Notes under the pieces: model-generated
Told to the model about the DNA's origin: nothing
What the model saw: the letters and a program-made list of their open reading frames with translations, nothing else
Database searches by the model: none
Part shown: one piece after another, positions 1-5,130 of the stretch
Layout: the number at the start of each line of letters is the position of its first letter
How positions within the stretch are numbered: position 1 is the stretch's first letter
Source of the DNA: Maricaulis sp.
Lineage (GTDB): Bacteria > Pseudomonadota > Alphaproteobacteria > Caulobacterales > Maricaulaceae
NCBI GenBank assembly: GCA_002694345.1
Contig: NZLV01000137.1
Span: 1-5,244, forward strand
Reading direction: 5' to 3'
Length of the DNA stretch: 5,244 bases
Position numbers and translations under genes: made by a program

Positions 1-945
1 GCTGGCCAGCTCGTAGGCCGTATTGAAATCCCGGTCGCGGATCAGATCGAGGATCATCAGCTTGCGCTCGGTCCACATCAGTTCCAGCGCGTTCACATCG
101 CCATGGGCGTCGGGCAATTGCAGCAGCAGCGGCAGGACGCTGTCGCGCAGGCCGGAGCGGCGGGGCCAGCGGGCGCGCTCGAACACCAGGCCGGGATCAT
201 TGGACATGGAGGCCGGAATGCGGTTGACCGCACGGTCGACGCCGCTCTGCCGGCCGGCCAGACGCAGGCGCGCATCGGCCAGGTCGTGATTGGTGCCGGA
301 GAGGAGCGGCAGCACCCGGCGGGCCGCGGTCCGCTGGTTGGACCAGATCAGATAGTCGATCCGGGCCATATGGTCTTCTTGGGTGAAGAAGTCCTCATGC
401 GCCTGATAGGTGTCGCGCTGGACGGCGAGGGGCAGGAATTCGCCGCGCCAGGTGTCGCGCAGCAATTGTTCGCCTTCCTCAATGCGTCCGACGTCGATCA
501 GCGCTTCGGCATAGCTGATCCGGCCGCGTCCGGTCTGGACACCATTGGCGTCGAACCAGTTGACGATGAAGGGGGCAGTGAGGCCGCTTCCATTGATCTT
601 GGATTCCGCTTCGGAACGGATGAAGCTGTCGCGCGGCCAGTTGTCCAGCTCGCTCAGCGCCATGTCCAGTTCCAGGAAGGTCGCGCGCGGATCGCCCAGT
701 GCCACGCGCCAGAGCAGGATGTTTCGGGCGGACGTGTCGGTCAGTTCAAGCCGGATTTCGCGAACCCGTTCCCATTCCTCATCATCGGCCGCATCAAGGC
801 CGCGCCGGAAGCGCTGGAAGTCCGCATCCGTCAGGTATTGCGAGAAATTCACCGGTTCGGGACGCTGCCGCGGGGTCGGAATCTGCGCAAGCGCAGGCTG
901 GGCGACAACGAGCAGAGCCAGAAGGCTGAGACAACGTGCGATCAT
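1..945 (-). CDS. Soluble lytic murein transglycosylase, N-terminal part (gene continues beyond the left edge)
   Basis: I translated the minus strand by hand from the ATG at 945; the frame stays open for 315 codons to base 1, so the 3' end lies outside the window. Residues 1-20 form a classic Sec signal peptide: MIAR, a leucine/valine-rich core, then AQPALA with likely cleavage before Gln21. There is no lipobox, so the mature protein should be periplasmic. The rest is helical and rich in Trp/Arg/Leu, like the superhelical U-domain of Slt70-type enzymes. Recognisable family stretches include SARNILLWRVAL, QRTAARRVLPLL, LVFERARWPRRSG and, near the edge, WTERKLMILDLIRDRDFNTA. Enzymes of this family cleave the MurNAc-GlcNAc bond of peptidoglycan, forming 1,6-anhydroMurNAc. 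The catalytic SLT domain with its Glu is not in the window, so activity cannot be checked. No strong Shine-Dalgarno precedes the ATG; the start was chosen because the signal peptide begins there. It is transcribed divergently from dapA. Confidence 0.85.
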   Translation of the reverse strand, partial: MIARCLSLLALLVVAQPALAQIPTPRQRPEPVNFSQYLTDADFQRFRRGLDAADDEEWERVREIRLELTDTSARNILLWRVALGDPRATFLELDMALSELDNWPRDSFIRSEAESKINGSGLTAPFIVNWFDANGVQTGRGRISYAEALIDVGRIEEGEQLLRDTWRGEFLPLAVQRDTYQAHEDFFTQEDHMARIDYLIWSNQRTAARRVLPLLSGTNHDLADARLRLAGRQSGVDRAVNRIPASMSNDPGLVFERARWPRRSGLRDSVLPLLLQLPDAHGDVNALELMWTERKLMILDLIRDRDFNTAYELAS

Positions 946-1090
946 GGACGCCAGAACACTTTCTGATCGAGTGGACTTCTTATATTCGTCCCAATCCGGG
1001 GCCACTGTCCAGACTTGACAATGAGGCTTGGCCGAGTCCGCCGCCGCCGATATGGTCGCGCGCTGATTTTGCCGTTTCCGGGATTGAAAC
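946..1090. promoter_or_regulatory. Divergent intergenic region between lytic transglycosylase and dapA
   Basis: These 145 nt separate two genes transcribed away from each other, so both promoters should lie here. I see no gene in it. On the minus strand the best AT-rich block is TATAAG (reverse complement of 979-984), but the only good -35-like hexamer, TGGACA (reverse complement of 1006-1011), is 21 nt away, too far for a standard promoter. On the plus strand a perfect TTGACA sits at 1015-1020 without a -10 at normal spacing. A better-spaced plus-strand pair is listed separately. Confidence 0.55.
1028..1056 (+). promoter_or_regulatory. Candidate dapA-smpB promoter
   Basis: TTGGCC at 1028-1033 and TATGGT at 1051-1056 each match 4 of 6 bases of the sigma-70 consensus and are separated by exactly 17 nt. 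Transcription would start near 1063, leaving a leader of about 28 nt before the dapA ATG at 1091. The only Shine-Dalgarno-like element is a short GGGA at 1080-1083. Matches of this quality arise by chance, so this is a candidate only. Confidence 0.3.
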
Positions 1091-1978
1091 ATGTTCAAAG
1101 GGTCCATCACTGCGTTGGTCACTCCGTTCAAGAACGGGGCCGTTGACGAAGCTGCCGTCGCCGCGCTGGCCGAGCGCCAGATCGCCGCGGGCACGCATGG
1201 CCTGGTTCCGTGCGGCACGACGGGCGAAAACGCCACGCTGACCTTCGACGAACACATGCGGGTCGTCGAGATCGTGATCGAGGCTGCGGCCGGGCGGGTG
1301 CCCGTGATCGCCGGTACCGGCTCGAACAATACGGCCGTGGCGATCGAGAACCATGCCAAGGCGAAGGCGCTCGGCGCCGATGCCGGACTGGTCGTGGCCC
1401 CGTATTACAACAAGCCGAACGGGGAAGGCCTCTACCAGCATTTCAAGGCCATCCATGACGCGGTCGATCTGCCGATCGTGGCCTATAATGTCCCGGGACG
1501 GACCGTGGTCGACATGTTGGCCGACACGGTGGCCCGAATTGCGACACTGGAACGCGTGGTCGGCATCAAGGACGCCACCGGCGACATGGCCCGCGTCAGT
1601 GCCCATCGCCGTCTGGTCGATACGGATTTCATCCAGCTGTCCGGGGATGACCCGTCCGCGCTCGGCTTCAACGCGACCGGCGGTGTCGGGGCGATTTCCG
1701 TGACCTCGAATGTCGCGCCCGAACTGTGCGCGCAATTCCAGGAAGCCACGCTGCGCGGCGATTGGGAAACGGCGCGAACGCTGAACGACCGCCTGATGCC
1801 GCTGCACCACGCCCTGTTCACTTCTTCCAGCCCGGGACCGACGAAATATGCCATGTCGCTTCTGGGTGTGATGAATACCGAGCTTCGCCTGCCGCTGACC
1901 GAGCCGGACGAAGCGTCCAAAAAGGCCGTCCGCTATGCCATGGTGCATGCGGGCCTGCTGGAGAGCGCAAGCGCGTAA
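1091..1978 (+). CDS. dapA: 4-hydroxy-tetrahydrodipicolinate synthase (DapA)
   Basis: This 295-residue cytoplasmic TIM-barrel enzyme condenses pyruvate with L-aspartate-4-semialdehyde, the first committed step towards diaminopimelate and lysine. The length matches the family (E. coli 292). Family motifs are in order: TALVTPF (8-13 region), CGTTGE (41-46) with Thr43/Thr44, PYYNKP (104-109) with Tyr106, YNVPGRT (132-138) with Tyr132 and Arg137, GIKDATG (158-164) with Lys160, and the SGDD and GGVGAISV segments near 184-204. Lys160 is the Schiff-base lysine; Tyr132, Thr44 and Tyr106 form the proton-relay triad, with Arg137 for substrate carboxylate. All are offset by one from E. coli numbering. 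The ATG gives a canonical N-terminus (MFKGSITALVTPF). smpB starts 5 nt after the stop, so the two are probably cotranscribed and perhaps translationally coupled. Nothing looks damaged. The family also includes N-acetylneuraminate lyase and KDG aldolases, but the motif set and the context favour DapA. Confidence 0.96.
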   Translation: MFKGSITALVTPFKNGAVDEAAVAALAERQIAAGTHGLVPCGTTGENATLTFDEHMRVVEIVIEAAAGRVPVIAGTGSNNTAVAIENHAKAKALGADAGLVVAPYYNKPNGEGLYQHFKAIHDAVDLPIVAYNVPGRTVVDMLADTVARIATLERVVGIKDATGDMARVSAHRRLVDTDFIQLSGDDPSALGFNATGGVGAISVTSNVAPELCAQFQEATLRGDWETARTLNDRLMPLHHALFTSSSPGPTKYAMSLLGVMNTELRLPLTEPDEASKKAVRYAMVHAGLLESASA

Positions 1979-1983
1979 CCGTC

Positions 1984-2454
1984 ATGAGCAAGCCGAAGAC
2001 CGAAACCGGGACTGTCGCCCTCAACAAGCGCGCCCGTTTCGACTACGAAATCGAGGAGGTTTTTGACGCCGGCCTGATGCTGCAGGGTTCGGAAGTGAAA
2101 TCCCTGCGCGAAGGCCGCGCCAATATCGCCGAGAGCTACGTCTCGCCGGAGCGGGACGAGATCTGGCTGATCAATGCGGACATCCCCACCTATGGGCCGG
2201 CGAACCGCTTCAATCACGAGCCGCGCCGTCACCGCAAACTCCTGCTCAAGCGCAAGGAGATCGAGCGGCTGGCCGGGGCCGTGTCCCGCGACGGCCGCAC
2301 GATCATTCCGCTGAAACTCTATTTCAATGGCCGCGGGCTCGCGAAGATCCAGATCGGTCTGGCCAAGGGCAAGAAGACGATCGACAAGCGCGAAACCATC
2401 AAGAAGCGCGATTGGGACAAGCAGAAGTCCCGCCTGATGAAGAATTACGGCTAG
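1984..2454 (+). CDS. smpB: SsrA (tmRNA)-binding protein SmpB
   Basis: This 156-residue basic protein partners with tmRNA in trans-translation: it delivers tmRNA to stalled ribosomes and its C-terminal tail reads the empty mRNA channel. The family pattern runs the full length: N-terminal NKRARFDYEI (14-23), then GLMLQGSEVKSLREGRANI (30-48), the SYV and IPTY segments, HEPRRHRKLLLKRKEI (78-93), PLKLYFNGRGLAKIQI (109-124), and the Lys/Arg-rich tail beginning KGKKTIDKRETIKKRDW (128-144), which is expected to fold on the ribosome. The size is close to E. coli SmpB (160). ATG 1984 was chosen because it gives the standard short leader and lies 5 nt after the dapA stop; the frame is open further upstream inside dapA, but starts there would add unrelated sequence. 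No clear Shine-Dalgarno is present, which fits coupling to dapA translation. Its TAG stop lies in a CTAG shared with the opposing gene. Confidence 0.97.
   Translation: MSKPKTETGTVALNKRARFDYEIEEVFDAGLMLQGSEVKSLREGRANIAESYVSPERDEIWLINADIPTYGPANRFNHEPRRHRKLLLKRKEIERLAGAVSRDGRTIIPLKLYFNGRGLAKIQIGLAKGKKTIDKRETIKKRDWDKQKSRLMKNYG
2451..2454. other. Shared CTAG: overlapping stop codons of two convergent genes
   Basis: The palindrome CTAG supplies TAG for smpB on the plus strand (2452-2454) and TAG for the GlxA-type regulator on the minus strand (2451-2453). There is no intergenic space, so any transcript terminator of either gene must lie inside the other coding region. Confidence 0.95.
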
Positions 2455-3476
2455 ACGGTTTCGTCTTCGCGCAGGCTCTCTGCGACATCAACGGCAAACC
2501 GGTCGCGATAGGCCTGCGGCGTGATGCCGAGCTGGCGGGCGAAGGAGCGCCGCATCCGCTCATCATTGCCGAACCCGGTCCGCACCGAGATGGTCTTGAT
2601 GCTCACTGCCGGATTCTCCAGCATGGCCCGGGCCGCTTCCACCCGCATGTGCTCGACAGCGCGGGCCGGGGTCTTGCCGGTCTCATCGGTGTAGAGGCGC
2701 GCGAAATTGCGCGGGCTCATGCCGCAGCGTTCCGCCAGGGCATCGACCCGCAGATTGGCCGTCAGATTTTCGCGCATCCACATGTGCAGGGCATCAAACC
2801 GGCCCGATGTGGACTGGGTCTGCTGTTTCAGGGCTTCGGAGAATTGCGACTGGCCGCCGGGGCGCTTGACGTAGACCAGCAGGCTGCGGGCCAGGTCGAG
2901 GGCAACCTCGCGGCCGAAATCGGCCTCGACCATGGCCAGAGCCAGATCAATACCCGCGGTGACGCCCGCGGCCGTCCACACGCCATCATCCTCGATGAAG
3001 ATCGGGTCGGGATCGACACGGGTCTTCGGGAAAGCCTCGGCGAGACGGTCGCACTGCTTCCAATGGGTCACGGCTGTTCGGCCATCCAGGAAGCCCGCCG
3101 TGCCCAGCAGGAAGGCGCCGGTGCAGACCGAGGCCAGGCGGCCGCATTTCTCCGAGGCTTTCTGGAGCGAGGCGACCAGACGCAGATCGCGGCAGGCTGC
3201 ATCAATACCCTGGCCGCCGCACACGATCAGCGTATCCGACGTATCCAGACCCACGCCGGCGAGGCGGCGCGTATTCAGCAGAACACCCGTATCCGTGGTC
3301 ACCGGTCCGCCATAGAGCGAGGCGAGGGTGGTCGTATAGGCCTGCCAGCCCAGCACCTCATTGGCGTCGGCGAACACCTGGAGGGGGCCGGTCACATCCA
3401 GCAGTTTCGCCCCGTCGAAAATCAGGAAAGCGACATGCCGCGTGGGGGCGACAGATTTGGCAGAAAAAGTCGACAT
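2451..3476 (-). CDS. GlxA-family transcriptional regulator (DJ-1/PfpI-like domain plus AraC-type HTH)
   Basis: The protein has 341 residues from the ATG at 3476. The N-terminal half (about 13-190) is a DJ-1/PfpI, class I glutamine amidotransferase-like fold: HVAFLIFDGAKLLDVTGPLQV (14-34), TLIVCGGQGID (82-92), the nucleophile-elbow segment SVCTGAFLLGTAG (116-128) with Cys118, TAVTHW (134-139) with His138, and TAAGVTAGIDLAL (168-180). The C-terminal part (about 225-330) is an AraC/XylS double helix-turn-helix: LAERCGMSPRNFARLY (247-262), ARAVEHMRVEAARAML (271-286), then VRTGFGNDERMRRSF and GITPQAYRDRF. Such proteins bind DNA as regulators; the N-terminal domain is usually a sensor rather than a peptidase, and its ligand here is unknown. 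An in-frame TTG at 3530 would add 18 residues (GNANPLLGQAPAGINDI follows the start), but these lack family similarity and neither start has a Shine-Dalgarno. The gene is divergent from the small cysteine protein and converges on smpB. Confidence 0.92.
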   Translation of the reverse strand: MSTFSAKSVAPTRHVAFLIFDGAKLLDVTGPLQVFADANEVLGWQAYTTTLASLYGGPVTTDTGVLLNTRRLAGVGLDTSDTLIVCGGQGIDAACRDLRLVASLQKASEKCGRLASVCTGAFLLGTAGFLDGRTAVTHWKQCDRLAEAFPKTRVDPDPIFIEDDGVWTAAGVTAGIDLALAMVEADFGREVALDLARSLLVYVKRPGGQSQFSEALKQQTQSTSGRFDALHMWMRENLTANLRVDALAERCGMSPRNFARLYTDETGKTPARAVEHMRVEAARAMLENPAVSIKTISVRTGFGNDERMRRSFARQLGITPQAYRDRFAVDVAESLREDETV

Positions 3477-3483
3477 TATGTCA

Positions 3484-3512
3484 TTTATGCCAGCCGGAGC
3501 CTGCCCTAGCAA
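3484..3512 (-). promoter_or_regulatory. Candidate promoter of the GlxA-type regulator, possibly giving a leaderless mRNA
   Basis: Read on the minus strand, TTGCTA (3512-3507) and CATAAA (3489-3484) are separated by 17 nt, each matching 4 of 6 consensus bases. Only 7 nt (TGACATA) lie between the -10 block and the ATG at 3476, so transcription would begin at or next to the start codon. No Shine-Dalgarno is present before that ATG, which agrees with leaderless initiation. The spacing is suggestive; the hexamers are mediocre. Confidence 0.35.
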
Positions 3513-3528
3513 AGGGTTTGCGTTGCCC

Positions 3529-3533
3529 AAAGG
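3529..3533 (+). promoter_or_regulatory. Shine-Dalgarno (AAAGG) of the small cysteine protein
   Basis: AAAGG lies 10 nt before ATG 3544 and 7 nt before the in-frame GTG at 3541. It supports translation here but does not decide between GTG and ATG, which are adjacent codons and differ by a single residue. Confidence 0.55.
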
Positions 3534-3543
3534 TTAATACGTG

Positions 3544-3792
3544 ATGAGCGCACTAGAGAGGCATGTATCAAAAAATGCAAGCTGCCCCTGGTCGGGAAAA
3601 CCCGTCCGGGCCGACAGCCTTGTGGCGTATCGTGGCCATGTCGTCGGGTTTTGCAATCCGGACTGCCGCGACAAGTTTGCGCAGGCAACCGCGATGTTTG
3701 ATGCCCTGATCGATGACAGGAACAGCTTGGCACGGATTGCGTCTCCGGCTTCACCTGCCAGTTGTGAACAAGTGCGCACTGACCTCGATTAA
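3544..3792 (+). CDS. Small YHS/TRASH-like putative metal-binding protein (often mislabelled glutathione S-transferase)
   Basis: This 82-residue protein has no signal peptide or membrane segment. Its core is CPWSGKPVRADSLVAYRGH (14-32) followed by VVGFCNPDCRDKF (33-45). A Cys-Pro-x-Ser-Gly-Lys-x-Val opening, a YRGHVVGFC strand and a C-x3-C pair (Cys37, Cys41) before a Lys-Phe helix resemble YHS/TRASH treble-clef-like modules that bind metal through cysteines; Cys14, Cys37 and Cys41 are the likely ligands. Short proteins of this look are widespread in Alphaproteobacteria and, from memory, are often annotated 'glutathione S-transferase', yet they lack the size, thioredoxin fold and helical domain of a GST. 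The tail after residue 60 is Ala/Ser-rich and probably disordered, with a fourth Cys at 74. ATG 3544 is the assumed start, with GTG 3541 an equal alternative. It is divergent from the GlxA-type regulator, a possible controller. Metal, partner and role are unknown. Confidence 0.8.
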   Translation: MSALERHVSKNASCPWSGKPVRADSLVAYRGHVVGFCNPDCRDKFAQATAMFDALIDDRNSLARIASPASPASCEQVRTDLD

Positions 3793-3793
3793 C

Positions 3794-3837
3794 CTTGTCT
3801 TGAAGGGCGTCGAGGCCATCGGCTTGTCCTGAAAGGG
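3794..3837 (+). repeat. Imperfect direct repeat in the gap after the small cysteine protein
   Basis: CTTGTCTTGAAGGG (3794-3807) recurs as CTTGTCCTGAAAGGG (3823-3837), differing by one substitution and one extra A. It lies in the 96-nt convergent gap 3793-3888, which otherwise holds GGGATCCC (3842-3849) and GTTAAC (3866-3871) palindromes but no stem followed by a T-run on either strand. Chance duplication is possible. Confidence 0.4.
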
Positions 3838-3888
3838 ATAAGGGATCCCCACGTTTTCTGCCATGGTTAACGCCCGACGGGGTCAAGT

Positions 3889-4551
3889 CTAGCGGTCGAG
3901 AAAGGCGCGGATGTCTGCGAATACGCCGTCGAACATGGCTTCGGTGAGCCGGCCGGTATTCGTGTTGTAGCGGGAGCAGTGATAGCTGTCGAAGAGGCGC
4001 AGCGTGCCGTTCGGGCCGTCCAGCTCGGCCTGCGCCCCATGGGCAAACTGGGCGTCCTTCAGGCGGTGGCCGAGCGCACGCAGGGTGTTGTCGTGCGAAA
4101 TCTTGCCGAGACACAGCACGGCTTCGAGCCGGGGCAGGGCAGCGATCCGGCTGGTCAGGAAGGGGCGGCAGGCATTGGCCTCTGCGCCGACCGGCTTGTT
4201 TTCCGGCGGCACGCAACGCACCGCATTGGTGATCATGGCCTCCACCAGTTCCAGCCCGTCACCGGCATGGCTGGCATAGGTGCCGCGGGTAAAGCCGAAC
4301 TTGCCCATGGTCGCGTAGAGCAAATCTCCGGCCCAGTCGCCGGTGAAGGGTCGGCCCGTGCGGTTGGCCCCGCGCAGGCCGGGAGCCAGACCGATCACCA
4401 GAAGGCGGGCATCGGCCTGGCCGAAGCTTTCCACCGGCGCATTGTGCCAGTCGGGATGATCCTGCGCCGTTGCCTCGCGAAAGGCGACAAGACGCGGGCA
4501 GAGCGGGCAGTCCAGCGGCGCCTCTGCCGGATAGTCGGTCGATGCGGTCAT
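3889..4551 (-). CDS. Uracil-DNA glycosylase, family 5 (UDGb)-like, with Fe-S cluster cysteines
   Basis: This 220-residue cytoplasmic enzyme is predicted to excise uracil (and in this family possibly other deaminated bases) from DNA to begin base-excision repair. Motif A reads GLAPG (54-58) followed by GANRTGRPFTGD (61-72), where family 5 carries Ala instead of the polar catalytic residue of other UDG families. Motif B is SYHCSRYNTNTGRLT (189-203) with His191. Four cysteines, Cys15 and Cys18 (CPLC near the N-terminus), Cys113 (AVRCVPPENKP) and Cys128, have the layout of the 4Fe-4S site of family 4/5 enzymes. Family 4 is the alternative, but the GANRTGRPFTGD and NTGRLT blocks favour family 5. 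It starts 7 nt after the NYN gene stop and should be its operon partner; no strong Shine-Dalgarno is seen. The residue after the motif B His is Cys rather than the Pro often seen in HPS motifs. Confidence 0.92.
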   Translation of the reverse strand: MTASTDYPAEAPLDCPLCPRLVAFREATAQDHPDWHNAPVESFGQADARLLVIGLAPGLRGANRTGRPFTGDWAGDLLYATMGKFGFTRGTYASHAGDGLELVEAMITNAVRCVPPENKPVGAEANACRPFLTSRIAALPRLEAVLCLGKISHDNTLRALGHRLKDAQFAHGAQAELDGPNGTLRLFDSYHCSRYNTNTGRLTEAMFDGVFADIRAFLDR

Positions 4552-4558
4552 AACGGGA

Positions 4559-5098
4559 TCAGTTCGCCCCGCCGGACCGGCCGATCATGCTTTCCAGGTC
4601 GGCCAGCTCGATGAAAGTGTCGGCGACCCGTCGCAGATCATCGGAGATCATGGACGGATTGGTCTTCAGCGAGGACACCACACTGACCCGGGCACCGCGG
4701 CCCTGGGCGGCCTGCACAGCGCGGCGGAAATCGCCATCGCCGGAGAACAGGATGATGTGGTCGAGATAGGTGGCAGCCTCGATCATGTCGACGGCCAGCT
4801 CGATATCCATATCGCCCTTGATGCGGCGACGGCCGTTTTCGTCCGTGTATTCCTTGGCCGGCTTCGTGATCACCGAGAAGCCGTTATAGTCCAGCCAGTC
4901 GACCAGCGGGCGCAGCGGGTTGTAGTCTTCCTGCTCCAGCAGGGCGGTGTAGTAATTCGCGCGGATCAGCTTGCCGCGCTTGCGGAATTCCTCGAGAAGG
5001 CGTTTGAAGTCGATGTCGAAATCGAGCGATTTGGTGGTCGAGAAAAGATTGGCTCCATCGATGAAGAGCCCGATACGCTCATCCGGATAAAATGGCAT
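4559..5098 (-). CDS. NYN-domain protein (LabA/DUF88-like putative ribonuclease)
   Basis: This 179-residue protein is almost entirely one NYN (PIN-like) domain. The acidic active-site pattern is clear: RIGLFIDGANLF (8-19) with Asp14 and Asn17, KGDMDIELAVDMI (94-106) with Asp96, Asp98 and Asp104, and ILFSGDGDFRRAV (116-128) with Asp121 and Asp123. These residues bind divalent metal in PIN-like nucleases, so RNA cleavage is the expected activity; the substrate is not known. There is no signal peptide or membrane segment. ATG 5098 was chosen because a GAGGA Shine-Dalgarno lies 8 nt upstream and the fold begins right after it. A frame extension to an ATG at 5191 would overlap the opposing folK start and add a non-family, Arg/His-rich stretch. 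The gene is the first of a leftward pair with the uracil-DNA glycosylase (7-nt gap) and is divergent from folK. Confidence 0.9.
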   Translation of the reverse strand: MPFYPDERIGLFIDGANLFSTTKSLDFDIDFKRLLEEFRKRGKLIRANYYTALLEQEDYNPLRPLVDWLDYNGFSVITKPAKEYTDENGRRRIKGDMDIELAVDMIEAATYLDHIILFSGDGDFRRAVQAAQGRGARVSVVSSLKTNPSMISDDLRRVADTFIELADLESMIGRSGGAN

Positions 5099-5106
5099 TT
5101 TGAAAA

Positions 5107-5111
5107 TCCTC
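5107..5111 (-). promoter_or_regulatory. Shine-Dalgarno (GAGGA) fixing the NYN gene start
   Basis: On the minus strand GAGGA precedes ATG 5098 with an 8-nt spacer. It is the best ribosome-binding site in the window and argues for the 179-residue form rather than the longer in-frame extension. Confidence 0.7.
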
Positions 5112-5130
5112 GAAATATGTCGGTGTGAAC

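Noticed and set aside
121..130. Short CAG triplet run
   Set aside because: Encodes consecutive leucines (LLL) of the lytic transglycosylase on the minus strand; too short to be a meaningful repeat.
103..966. Plus-strand open frame of 287 codons opposite the lytic transglycosylase
   Set aside because: Its product has no family features. It arises from GC-skewed codon use of the real minus-strand gene, which has a signal peptide and family motifs.
980..1948. Minus-strand open frame of 322 codons opposite dapA
   Set aside because: Low-complexity, His/Arg/Gly-rich product with no recognisable domain; dapA on the plus strand is unambiguous.
2412..3509. Plus-strand open frame of 365 codons opposite the GlxA-type regulator
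   Set aside because: It overlaps the smpB end and mirrors the regulator in antisense; the product is not protein-like, whereas the minus strand encodes two clear domains.
3789..3803. CtrA-like site TTAA-N7-TTGA
   Set aside because: One mismatch in the core and located between two gene ends, not at a promoter; expected by chance at this level.
3842..3849. GGGATCCC as a terminator stem
   Set aside because: It is a loopless palindrome that cannot form a hairpin as such, and no T-run follows with correct spacing.
3506..4216. Minus-strand open frame of 236 codons spanning the small cysteine protein and the glycosylase C-terminus
   Set aside because: It runs antisense to one supported gene and out of frame with another; the product is Arg/Pro/Ser-rich without family signature.
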